Below are positions 25,951 to 38,300 of a stretch of DNA of 64,000 bases, in pieces (position 1 is the first letter of the stretch; each line of letters begins with the position of its first letter). A model generated the notes under the pieces. The model saw nothing but the letters and a program-made list of their open reading frames with translations, had not been told where the DNA came from and did no database searches. The stretch covers positions 1,798,001 to 1,862,000 of the forward strand of contig JAQGEQ010000084.1 of NCBI GenBank assembly GCA_034620365.1, read 5' to 3'. Position numbers and translations under genes: made by a program. Source of the stretch: Pegea sp. RAD2-039. Taxonomy: Eukaryota; Chordata; Thaliacea; Salpida; Salpidae.

Positions 25951-26428
25951 CCAATCAGTTAGCAACCATCAGTTAGCAACCATCAGTCAGCAACCATCAG
26001 TCAGCAACAATCAGTTAGCAACCATCAGTTAGCAACCATCAGTCAGCAACCATCAGTTAGCAACCATCAGTTAGCAACAATCAGTTAGCAACCATCAGTT
26101 AGGAACCATCAGATAGCAACCATCAGTTAGCAACAATCAGTTAGCAACAATCAGTTAGCAACCATCAGTTAGCAACCATCAGTTAGCAACAATCAGTTAG
26201 CAACCATCAGTTAGCAACAATCAGTTAGCAACCATCAGTTAGCAACCATCAGTTAGCAACAATCAGTTAGCAACCATCAGTTAGCAACCATCAGTTAGCA
26301 ACAATCAGTTAGCAACAATCAGTTAGCAACAATCAGTTAGCAACAATCAGTAGCAACCATCAGTTAGCAACCATCAGTTAGCAACCATCAGTTAGCAACA
26401 ATCAGCTAGCAACCATCAGTTAGCAACC
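25951..26428. repeat. 14-bp minisatellite, about 34 copies
   Basis: Tandem array of CAGTTAGCAACCAT with the frequent variant CAGTTAGCAACAAT and rare changes (GTCAG, GATAG, GCTAG, one 13-base unit). On the minus strand the unit reads ATGGTTGCTAACTG. The array starts and ends in sequence rich in AACCAA and CAATCA. It lies about 0.9 kb downstream of the predicted RBFOX stop codon. Confidence 0.95.
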
Positions 26429-27309
26429 AAACAACAACTAAATCATAACAACCAACAGGAAAAAACAACCAGTCAATAGCCAATCAGTAAAGTAACCAGT
26501 CAATAACAAACCATATTTTACTGATTCCTATCATTTTGATTGAATCATTTAAAATCTACAAGAAGCTGATAAACAAACAACTAGATCACTATCATCCCAA
26601 AACCACTTCTTAATACACAGACGACTATCTTAACATGCATGTGAACAAACTAAAAAAACGTTTGGTGGTTACTAACAAGCTAGATTATTAGCTGATTTGT
26701 TCGAAATATTCACTCTAAAAATTGCCGACAAGCAACAAAAAACACAAACCACCAAAAAACATAAATCGGTAGAACCACAACAAGATTGTCTCCAAAGTGA
26801 CCCGCATGCGAGCACCTTGTTTTGAGGAGTTTTCTGACTTATAACAAATGATTACGGCATGCTGAATGATAGTGACCGGGGACTGGGAAGTTGGGACATA
26901 CGACACAAAATCAGATCAGTGGACCCATGACTTTTTAACAACCACACTTGCTTGTTTATAATTCTGTTTGTTTTCTATGTGTTTGTAGTTGGTGTTGTTT
27001 ATACACATGCCAGCATGCGTATACATTGTCGCTATGAATCAACCAGCTATGCAACCAACCAATCAACCAATTTAATTGTTTTGGTTTTCAACTCGTTGAC
27101 TTACCAACCAAGCGCCTACACCCGGCGTCGAACAGATGAGCTGGGATTGAATCTCTAGACAGCGGGCGAAAGGGCGATGGCTGACTGTTCATATAAAATA
27201 AGAAGAAAGAAGAAAGGGGTGAGCGAATAAAGACAAGCGAGCGTCGAGAAAGCGATAAAAGGGGACGGCGAATGGGGCGTGTGGGTCGTTTGTAATTAGA
27301 AATTAATTT

Positions 27310-27316
27310 ATTTGAT
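27310..27316 (-). terminator. Polyadenylation signal of RBFOX
   Basis: AATAAA on the minus strand in the sequence ATCAAATAAATTAA, about 50 bases after the predicted stop codon at 27364. Confidence 0.45.
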
Positions 27317-27363
27317 AAAAAAAATAGGTTTGGATATGACGAGGATTTTATCATTTTTTAAAT

Positions 27364-30300
27364 TCAACAAATAAAACATCGATAAGATCTTACTGGAGTT
27401 GTTGGGGTGAGTGTTCCTTGTTGATACGGATCAAACAACTGACCAGTGGTATACACTTGTTGTTGGGTTGCTGTGGCCGGTGTATATAAGCTGGACAGGG
27501 CCGCAGTAGCTCCCTGCCCAACCTGTGAAGCCGATATATACCTATGAGTTGCAGTGTTTGAGTATTGAGGTATATAAGCGGTCGGTGTCCCAAGTGGTGC
27601 TGCAAATGTCCCAGCAGGCTGTGGACAAATAAATGATGAGTGGGCAGAGTTGAGAAGTGGACACTGACCCAGACAGGTTGGACCATTTGTGGAATATCGT
27701 AACCGGCGGCGTGGATCTGTGTGTACGCGGCTGTTGGTGCTGCTTGTGCTTGAGCCGCGTAGAAATTAGGGTCGAGGAGAACAGCAGTTCGGTTGAAGCT
27801 ATTAAACTGCACCCTGCAATAAAACATCGCGTTCATCATTCACTCGCTAGTTTCCATGGCAACCACGTACGGAAGAAGTCCACTTGGATGAATAGCGAGA
27901 GGCTGTGTAGGTGCAATAGCGGTGGCACCAGCTGGTGCTGCTGATCGAACAAAAATATTGGTTCCAGGACGACGCGAAGCGATACGAGTCGATCGGAGCG
28001 CGGCTGTCGCCCCCAAAGCGTTCACTTGGAAAGGGTTTCCTGTTTAATGAACAGATTAAAAAGTAAGATGCTGATTAGAGGTGAAGACATGCAAACCAGC
28101 GAGACATGCGAGGACAAAGATGAAGCAGGCAGATTATCAACTAAGATGAAACTAATAGTCTACGTACCCATGGGGTCGAGAAGGTTTGCCGCAACCACCG
28201 GTGCAACTGGCACTTTCACACCTGAGTAGTTATTACAATCAATCAACCAATCAGCAGGCAGCACGTCACAAACGATGAAAAATTGCCTTAATAGTATTTT
28301 CAAACAAAACATTCAAAATAAATATGTAAAAAATAGCGACAAATCGTCGGCATCGTCGTCGGTGGTATTAATCGCCTTTAAATAATTTTTACTTCATGCT
28401 TTTCAAGCTTACCAAAATGGTCAAAAACGTTTTTGGCGGGGATAAGTAAAAAAAGTTCGTGAAAGTTACACCGTAACTGACGCGCGACACAAAACACAGC
28501 ACAGAAAATAAATGAGAACGAGATGATGCAAAACATGCGGGCCGGGCCTCACCTGTGATCACATGTTGGGTCGGTTTCTTGGTTTGTACACGGGCAGTGG
28601 CATCGTTGACCTGGTCAACAAACAGTTTTAAAATCGGATCAAAAAGATGGTTGTTGGAGTTATGAAATAAAACTGATTGTTATGATGACAAGTTTTCATT
28701 TTCAAATGAAACTACATGATTGTAGCAGGCAAAAAACTGAACTTAACTAAATCAAATTATCGAATCAATCAACCAACCAACCAAGCAGCAAGACACCAGT
28801 TAGCTAGCCGGTTGGTTTAAATGAGTTCCGTGCAGGTTACTTTGGTTGTTATCAAATGATCGGGTTACTAGCGAAACTTTTGAAAGATAAATTTTAAATA
28901 GACTCAAAGCAATCAGAAGTAAATCAACCAGGTCAGTGGTTGACTTTAAGTGATGGACCGTCAGTGGTTGACCGTCAATGGTGGACCGTCAGTGGTGGAC
29001 TGTAAATGGTGGACTGTCAGTGGTGGACTGTCAGTGATGGACTGTCAGTGATGGACTATCAGTGATGGACTGTCAGTGGTGGACCGTCAATGGTGGACTG
29101 TCAGTGATGGACTGTAAATGGTGGACTGTCAGTGGTGGACTGTAAATGGTGGACTGTCAGTGGTGGACTGTCAGTGATGGACTGTCAGTGATGGACTGTC
29201 AGTGGTGGACCGTCAATGGTGGACTGTCAGTGATGGACTGTAAATGGTGGACTGTCAGTGATGGACTGTCAGTGGTGGACCGTCAATGGTGGACTGTCAG
29301 TGGTGGACTCTAAATGGTGGACTCTAAATGGTGGACTGTAAATGGTGGACTCTAAATGGTGGACTCTCAGGGGTGGACCGTCAGTGGTGGACTCTAAATG
29401 GTAGACCGTCAGTGATGGACTCTAAATGGTGGACTCTCAGGGGTGGACTATAAATGGTGGACTGTCAGTGGTGGACTCTAAATGGTGGACCGTCAGTGAT
29501 GGACTACCAGTGGTGGACTGTCAGTGGTGGACTGTAAATGGGGGACCGTCAGTGTTAGACTGTCAATGGTGGACTCTAAATGGTGGACTGTCAGGGGTGG
29601 ACCGTCAGTGGTGGACTCTAAATGGTGGACTGTCAGTGGTAAACTTTAATTGGTTGACATCAGTGAAAATGTGAGTTACTAATGGAGAGTTTGTTGAATG
29701 ATTTGCGCAAAAAGAAATTTGAAAAAAAAACTTTTTGGATTTGAAACGTTAGATGAAAAGTGATTGGCTGAAATGATCTACAAAATCAACCAATCACGTC
29801 TGTCTATTTCAAGCTAATTGTTATTAATAAAACTGCAGAAAATTGATTTCAATGTTGAAGCCATTCAAACCAAGCAGCAGGCAGAAAAACGAGAAGAAGT
29901 TCGAAACTATCCAAGTCTACTACCAACCAACAAACCCGTTCCCCTGTCCACATGCAATTTTTATAAAAGCTTTTAAACTATTTCCACCACTGGTCGAAGT
30001 AAAAGGTAAAGAAAATAAATGAAAGAAAATAAAACTGTTTAAAGGATTGGAAATTACAAGAAAAGTGAGGAAGATATAGTGATGTTTCTGCTAACTAAAG
30101 TGTTCCGAAAAAAATGTGATAAATATTTGATAGATGCAGCTGCTTAGGAATTGTTGATTCAAAGTTGGTTGTGTCTCTATCAAGCAGCAGCAGCTGCTGC
30201 CGCTGTAGAAATTTATGTTGGATGAATTCTCTGGGGTGAAACATAGTGTAGATAGTCTGAAGGTGTTTGAAGTGAGTCTAATCACTCAAATTCGCTGATA

Positions 30301-32514
30301 TGACATCAAGAAATGATGAGCGGTTGTTGAAGCTCGATCAGTTTGTTAGAAACAAAAGAAGTTTGTTGGTTGGATCGTCAATAATTCAGTTGGTAGAAAA
30401 TTACAAGAAGTCGGAGACTTGATAAATAATTAAAAGAGTTTGAAGTAATGAGCAAGAGAAAAGATATTAAATTGATGGAGACGATGGTTTGGGTGGATAA
30501 AGTCTTGTGAGGAAGAAACGAGAAGAACATGCGAGTAGAGGTTGAAGAGAAAAGGCTCGAGAAGTTAAGTGCAAAAGCGAGAAGTGACGTCATCACCGCA
30601 ATGATGTCGTAATCAAGCCATCGATTACGCTACCGTCTACAAACCGCTTAACTCGATAAGAAAATTTGAAAGAAGCAAGATTGATAGAGAAAGGAAAAGA
30701 TGTTACTACATCTAGGTGCCGGGAGGTTGAAAGTCTTTTTTTTTTGGCGTTTTTATCTCCATGCCTATAACAGACTCACTCACCTACATTCCAACTTGCA
30801 GCTTTACTTCTTTGCTATTGTCATATACAAGCAAAATTTATTCACCGAAAATCTCCGATTTAATTACTTAAATCTCAACTCAACACTCAGCGATACGTCA
30901 TCACATCGCTGACGTCATCAAATCGCGACTTACTTCGACTTTTCGTCCGTCGACTGTGGTCCCATGGATGGCCAGTTTGGCGCGTTCTGCATCCTCAGCC
31001 CGCTTGAAAGTGATAAATCCAAAACCCTGAAGAAGAAAGTGATGAAAAAGGGAGTTTAGGGTGCCAACATCCACAAACCTTCGAACCGCGATCGTTGAAT
31101 ATGATTTCGACGTCGCCAATACTTCCAAATTTCTATAAAACATCAAAATTAAGATTGTGGCCGAAAATGGTCGTTTTTTAAGTTGCCACCGCAAACATCG
31201 AACGCAAATCATTTTCTCGGTAACGGAATGGGATGTTAGAGACGTGCAAACGCTTTTCTTCTTCTGGCTTCGAGCTGTCGATGGTTGCTACGGCACCAGT
31301 AGCAACTGATGAACCTTCAGAAACTCGTTGCCCCTAGTAACACCAGTGTACGTGTCAACAGAAGTGATGACTCATCAAGTTGACTCACATTCGCGTCGAC
31401 ATTAATAGCAGATTGAGAAGCTGAAACTTGTACTGAAGTTGCTGCTGCTTCGACCGTCCCTGGTCCATTAGTAGCCTGGGCAGGGTTGGCCAGCATCAGC
31501 ATTGGTTGCTGGGCAACCGCTGCTTCATTTAGAGCTACCGCAGAAGCCTACATATAAAGAGAGAAATGTCATCTGCGATTTATGTAAATTAGATGGAGTT
31601 TTTTGTGAGATTTTTGTAGATGAAAAAGACATCAGCAGATGACATCAAGAGTTTGAATTTCGAAGAAGAAATTTGTTTGTATAAAAAATAAGCTACTAAA
31701 TAATTAAACAGCTTTCTTGTGTACGAAGGAAATAAACAAATGGGACTTACTTGACCAGCAGAAGCTTGTACATATTCAGCAGTGGCAGGATGTCCATTTG
31801 GTGCTTGTACAATATATGATTGTGGGTAAAGCTGGGGTAGTTGTTCAGTTTTGACTACAGTTGTGGTATACTGTTGAGTCCCTGTAGCTACTGAAACAGC
31901 TTCTTGGATATTATTCTGCATCTCGATGTTCGGATCTTTTGAAGGTGAAGTGTTTTGAGTAAAGTTTGGAGTTGTGATTGTATATGAAGCGGGTGGGAGG
32001 CCTTCGTAAACTCGCTCCTGCGTCAACAAGTTTTTATATTATATTTGAAACTAGAGTTTCTTCTCGTCGCTTTCTAATTATATACTTTCAAATATATTAG
32101 CTAGTCATATTGTAATCTGTTGTTTGGTTTTCTAATTTATATATTCTAAGTTTTACCTACTGACAAGAATATCGTCACAATTTTATAGCAAATTGAGATT
32201 ATGAAAAACAACAAGATCAACAAGAAAACATGACTGAAAGTACAAGAGTTTTCTCGCTAAAAGAAAAACACATCAATTTGTAGTAACACAAAAATGCCGA
32301 CAAAATCATGAAAAATATCAAAATCTTCCAGTTATTCGCGCTTCTTGTGAAGTTTGATAAAATTTTGAGGTATTTTGAGGTTAGATAAGCAATAAAAGAG
32401 CTTTACCCAATCATTAGTGGTCACGACCTGCCCTTGTATAAGTTGGTTTGGATTTTGCTGGTAAATTTGCATGGGTATAGCAGAAGGTACAGCTTGTGAT
32501 TGTGGAGATATCAT
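27364..32514 (-). CDS. rbfox: RBFOX-type RNA-binding splicing regulator
   Basis: Eleven coding exons: 32514-32407, 32017-31751, 31547-31389, 31333-31190, 31132-31079, 31026-30934, 28610-28553, 28221-28168, 28039-27844, 27813-27669 and 27618-27364. They close in phase to give about 510 residues. The single RRM spans about residues 205-282, with RNP2 RLHVSNIPF, then FGSIGDVEIIFNDRGSKGFG, RNP1 GFGFITF and HGTTVDGRKVEVNDATARV. It matches Fox-1/RBFOX almost position by position. Known family members bind UGCAUG/GCAUG and control alternative splicing in the nucleus. The 54- and 93-base RRM exons have the sizes known from vertebrate RBFOX genes. The N-terminus (residues 1-178) is Gln/Ala/Thr-rich and low complexity; the C-terminus is Ala/Tyr/Gln-rich. 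The final exon also holds a GTAAGA donor at CCA|GTAAGATC, so an alternative C-terminus is possible. The donor of the exon 27813-27669 is a choice between 27669 and 27675. Upstream non-coding exons are likely; an acceptor sits 3 bases before the ATG. Confidence 0.93.
28929..29665. repeat. 14-bp minisatellite, about 50 copies, inside RBFOX intron
   Basis: Tandem array of TGGTGGACTGTCAG and its variants (TGATGGACTGTCAG, TGGTGGACTGTAAA, TGGTGGACCGTCAA, TGGTGGACTCTAAA). Variant types alternate in blocks. The array lies wholly in the 2.3-kb intron between the RBFOX RRM exons 31026-30934 and 28610-28553. Because 3x14 = 42 bases keeps frame, an open frame across part of it is expected by chance. Confidence 0.95.
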
Positions 32515-35500
32515 TGCTATATTAGAATAGATTAAGTTAGAAAGCAAGAAATTTTTAATAAATTTAATTGAGGATAATTCAGAAAAATCTGTTGATAAAA
32601 TTTTATGAAAAAATTGGTGAAAATATTTGACAATTACATAACCACCAAAGTTTGTTGCAACATCACAAGCAACAAAAAATAATTTAGAAATCCCTTGAGA
32701 AAATATTCACATAAAAAATTCTGATAAAGAAATAAAAACTTCAAAAAAATGATGAGATTAGGTTGACTTGAACACTGATAAAAAGCTTTAGCTAACCTCA
32801 AATGCTAATTGAAAACTAAAATGAAAATCTGTAAGAAGCAAACGCTGATAGCAGCTGTCGTACATTCTTAGTTATTAAATAAAGAAGTTAACAGTAACAT
32901 GGGTTTCTCATCTGATATCGTTTAGCTATTTGCAATTATGAAAAGAGTAAATGAGAAAAAAGCAGTTAAGCTCGCGCATATATCTCTCACACAAACGTTC
33001 CACTTTCTTCTACCAGCCCTTCATGGATTATTTATAAAGTTTAAATAATTCAGAATAAAATATGACGAAATTTTTCAGCAAAAAGACTTTAAATGTTTAA
33101 AGAAGAGTTTCAACTAAGCAATTAGTTAGTGGAACACTTAGTGCTGAAGCTTAGAAACTAGATTAGAAGTGACCTAAAACCTTTCCAACATTCAGAGGCA
33201 AAAACTTCTCACCAGAAAAAACACAATATATAAAATGACAACAATAAAAAAATTGAAGAACAACAAGTAGAAGATGAGGTGGAATTCTAAGAATAGATCA
33301 ACTATATATGAAGAAATTTTTATCTAAACGTCGACAAAATTAGCAACGCCTACGACTATCTAGAAGGAGGCTTCTATCTTCAACAAGTTCTAACTTATCA
33401 CAAAAGTGACCACTTTTTATTCTGACTCTAACCCAAATATCGAAGAAGCACAAATAAAAGATTTTAAGTTTGAAAGTTCACTGCAACTGTAGCTGATAAA
33501 AACAGAGCTAAGAAGGACTTTGAATAGTTAAATTGTGACTTTGTAGGCTTTCTGTGAGTACGTTATGGTAGATGGTGATGTAATTCTGTAGGCCTGTTAT
33601 GAATAATTGATGTAGAGCTTTTCAGGTAAAAACTTTCTCCAATAACTAAACACGTTAACTGGCTGCTTACTAGTTAGCTGCTTAGACACATTTGTATATA
33701 AATCTCATGCAAATAGAAACTGACAAACAATCGCAGATGGTGGAAGCAGTTTTAGAAAATTTAATTAAATTTCAGCAAAAAGTTACAAACTTTTCTTTGA
33801 TCAAAATAATTAAATTAGGTTTTGTAAGCAAAAACACAGACACAACCCACTCAAGACAATTTAGTAACTAGCCAACAAATGGCTGGCTGTTTCAGCGAGA
33901 AGTTATTGGAAAAAAGTGTTGTCATCAAATACAGTAAAAAGATAATAGAAGCTAGCAGACTTTTGCTACTACTTGAAATGTGACAATTAAGAAAAGATTA
34001 AAAATGATATACACCATACCATGAAGTGGGTAGAGACAGCCGACCTACAAATACTAATTGATAGATGGAAAAAATTATAATTAAATCAACTGCTAATGTC
34101 ACGTGATTCGTAAGCAGCCGGAAATAAATTCCACGATTTTCTGTTTAGGCAAAAACAAGAGATTTGTAGAAAGCCACAACATAAGTTGCTTGAAATAACA
34201 GAAGATGTCATTTTTACAGATGGAAACAAAACTTTCACTCAAATGTGATTACAACAAACTATTTGATGGAAAATATTGATTTCTGGGAGAGATCAAAGAT
34301 GAGATGAACGATGCACAGAAGGCGGAAGAGAAAGTTTTAGGTGAACGATAAGTTAATTGATAAAAAAATTCAGTTTTAGAGCATTTCCACATCTGCTTCT
34401 AAAAGCAGTTTCGAATGAAATAATTTTGATCATCATGAGTTTAACCATTAAAGTGTTCGACTGCAAAAGACGCTATAAATATTTAAATATTTTCATAAGT
34501 TTCGATACTGAGTATCAAACCGAAAATAGTTTTCTGTAGGTTGATAAAGATCAAATTTCATCAATAAAAAGAACAAATAACAGAAAAGGGCGACCTCTGG
34601 CGGTAGCTGTGTGTTATTGACTTTTAGAGTAAACAAAAAATCTGAAGCCAAAGAAGACCTTATAAATGCTGATTTCCAAAGAAAAACAATTTATTAAGAA
34701 CTTTCAAAGTGCTTTTGAGCAGAAAAAATCATTAAAATAACTTTAACAAGAATCTTCACTAATAAAGATTTAATTTTGGAAGAATTAACATCAGGACATA
34801 ATTAAAACAGATAAGCAAAAAATAGAACAAAAAAGTCAGTATGTTCTAATTTAAACAAAAAATAAAACTATATCTATAAAAAAACTGAGAATTTGACAAA
34901 CAAGTTTAATTACCAGCAAAATAAGACTAATAAATTGCTAATTTTATTCATCTTAATTTAAATAGTGGAGTTATTTAAGGCCTAAGTCAATATTAAATAA
35001 GTTAAAGATAACTTAATAATACTTTTAAACAAATAAAATAACGAATTTAAATAAAATGAAGAAGATTGAGAATAAATCAAAAAGCACACCCAAATTTCTA
35101 GTTGCAAAAAAGTTAAAGCTAATTAAACAGTCAAAAAAACTACTTTTAAAAAAAGTAAAACTCATGAGGTGCAAGACGCCATGATATTTTATCTTTCATG
35201 AAACATAACCAAGTATTAGGTTGAATAAAAATCTCATGCCCTTAGCTAATATTTATTTGATCGAAAAGTCTATTAGACTGACACTGGAAAAACTTGTTTC
35301 ATGCATTATTAAGTGTGCGAGATCTAATAAAATGTCTTAGGTTCACTCAAAAACACAACGCATGCAAAGTAAGAAACGCACAGCAGTTTACAAAACTGTC
35401 TTGCTGTTGCTTTTTTCAATTAGGTATGATTAATTGAATAAAAAAATTTCGTATCATCAAAAATTCTTTACTAGAAGGTTTCGTCATTGATTTGTTTTAA

Positions 35501-38300
35501 CTTTTGCTGCCAACATTTTATAAGCGACGAAGACAAGAAACAAGATGATGGTGTCGGTCTTTTACCTGATATATATCAACATTTGGTTATAAAGTATCTA
35601 AAAAAGTTAAAAGTTAAAAACTGAGCAAGAAAATAGAAACCAGAACAACATGCTTTACTGTTACTAAAACTTAGAAGCAATCGAATTAGTATCAATTATA
35701 ACTCTTGCATGATTGTAGCTTGTCGAAGTGACATCATTTTACTAGATTCCATTCAAATTTGTTAAACAAACAACCACTAGATGCTTTCAATAAACGAAGA
35801 AGAATCATTTTATGTTAAATACTAAAAAATTAATCGAATGAATGAAGATATTTTTGATGATTTAGCAGAACCATCGTATCTTCAATTATCATAAGCTTTT
35901 CTGATGTTTTGTTTCTTTTCTCATAGAACTTTTGTTGTCAATTATGATTCAAATTTCTTAATTACTAGTTTCATAATGATGCAATAACTAAAAGATGCCC
36001 CCGAAAACGTGCACGATTGTAAACAAGGCATATTGTCAAAGGATACAAAGCAATGGAAATTCTATGGATGAAATAAACACACAAATATGCAAATGCCAAT
36101 CTTAGATGAAAACATCTCATTTAAGCCAATCAAAAATAGAAATTAAATGAGTTAGTAATATATACATATGCAGAGAGTGGTTATTATTTTCAAACAAGCC
36201 TAGATATGGAGTTACCACATCTATATATAAAGTAGATAAAAAGGTTTAGCGCTTGCATTGCTGTTGTTCTATTGCAAAATGAAGCCAAATGGTAGAAATG
36301 ATATCATTGCATTCAAAACTGTGATCATAAAAGTAGTGAGTGAATAGACAAGGAACCCAGCAAGCAAATTTCAATTTCTTCTCAATTTTGTGCAATGTGT
36401 TTTTTGCTTTACCTCATTTTTATTAGTTCCACAAAACCAGCTGTTGAAGTAGGAAGTAGAAATTTGTAATTATCTGTAAACTGTTGATAAAGAAAGTAAA
36501 GTATATAGAATAGTTTTGGGGTTTATTACTATCAGATGTGGAATCCAAATTTAAACTTTATATTATTAGATACCAACAAACGTCAAACTCTGCATGATGG
36601 ATATAAACTTTTGAGATATTTGAAGAAAAAGTATGGAGACAAGAATGATTTAAACTTCAATGTAAATTTCATAACTAAATTTAAATAGTTTTTAACTTTT
36701 AATATTTTATGAAAAAATTAATATCTTTATTGTTGATTAAATTCTTATTCATAACTTTTACTAATTTTGTCAGATTGTAAAATAAGAATGATATAAATTT
36801 TGTTAACCAAAAAGATTTTGATACTTTACTTGTATAGAAGAAACTATAAATTAAAATTCAATAAGCTGTTGAATAGATTGCTTCAAATAAATGAAATAAA
36901 AAACTCACCTATAAGATCAAATTAGTTGGAAATTGAAAGTTCAAGCTATACATAAAAAATAAAACATTAAACTATAAAAAATAATTATTATATAAACAAA
37001 TAAAAATAAACTTAAATTATTTTTAATTATAAATTACTTTTTATTTAAATTATAAAGATTATTTATAAATAAATATAGAAATGAAATATAAATATAGACA
37101 AAAAAATTTATCATATTTAATTTTTCTATATTTAATTACAGATTTCTAAAATAATTAAACAAGTTTGTATTTAAGTAGCTTAAAAAATAATGTACACCAA
37201 CTAAAATAATAAAACTACTCAAAAATATTTACTAAAAAATTCATTTTAATTAAAATACTTGTAAATAAAAATATAAAGAACATATTTATAAGTAATCTAA
37301 TTTAAAGATATTTACCCAAAAATTCTTCCACAGATAATTGTATTAATAACTTTTGCTAAAAAAGCTTCTTAAATATTTATACAAGATCTAAAAAAAGCAA
37401 ACATCAAAAGTTTATCAATTAAAAAAAGTGAAAACATACATTAGGAACAAAAAGTTGTTATAGTAAATCATATCTTAAAAGCAGAAAAGAAAAAAAAACA
37501 TCTACTTTATCAACTTTGAAAAATTTGTTTGTCATCAAACTAAAACAATGATGACAAAATTCGTCATTTACATTATATAATTTCATATCATAAAATCTTT
37601 TAAGTAATGCTTTCTTAAAAAAATAAAAAAGTTTTTATGAGTCAGCAATTTGATAATTCAAATAGTTTTCTAAATCAATAAATTCAGATACAATAACCCA
37701 TATCTAAATAAAAAAATAATAAAAATGAATTAATAATATTAAAATAAATTATATCAATTGGAAAAACATTATAAAATGGAGATATATTTAATTTGTTTCT
37801 AGCTTCTGAACAATTAAAAAATAATAACTTTACAATTTAAATAAAAGTCATTTAATTAGTCATAGATATTGCGCAGTATCTACTATCATCTATTCAATTG
37901 TTTTTAAATCAAACAACAAATCTTTCATTTAAATCAGAGTATAAATTTACCCGATTTAATACAAAAATATTACTAAAATGTAATTCAATAAAGTTTAAAT
38001 ATTTCAAGAAATTTATAATACTATTTTTAAAGTAATTTATAATGAGATATTAAAATTAAATTTGATATTTTTTTAAAATAAAAATAATGAGAATATGATT
38101 ATAATATTAGAAAAAGCAAAATGTTAAACCAAGAAATACAATGTTTACAACTTAAAAGTTTAAAATAATGTTATTGTAACCTATAAAAAATATTCATAAT
38201 CACTAAAAATTTGAAATATTAAAATAATAGATAAATAAAAATTTAAACCCTAATAAACAGTTTTAATCCAAATTTATTTAAATAAATCTTGTAATATAAA
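32515..38300 (-). other. Upstream part of the RBFOX transcription unit (inferred), no coding exon seen
   Basis: No protein-coding exon is recognised. The plus strand stays A-rich over T up to about 38.3 kb, where the bias fades. This continues the bias inside the RBFOX introns and suggests that 5' non-coding exons and long introns of RBFOX extend across it. Confidence 0.35.

Noticed and set aside
25951-26428. CRISPR-like array
   Set aside because: Units are contiguous 14-mers with no spacers, and the genome is eukaryotic.
27088-27354. Minus-strand open frame downstream of RBFOX as an extra exon
   Set aside because: It lacks a matching acceptor and phase and has no RBFOX-like sequence; probably 3' UTR.
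29426-29674. Open frame of 82 codons across the minisatellite
   Set aside because: It arises because three 14-base units keep frame; it has no start context, splice sites or similarity.
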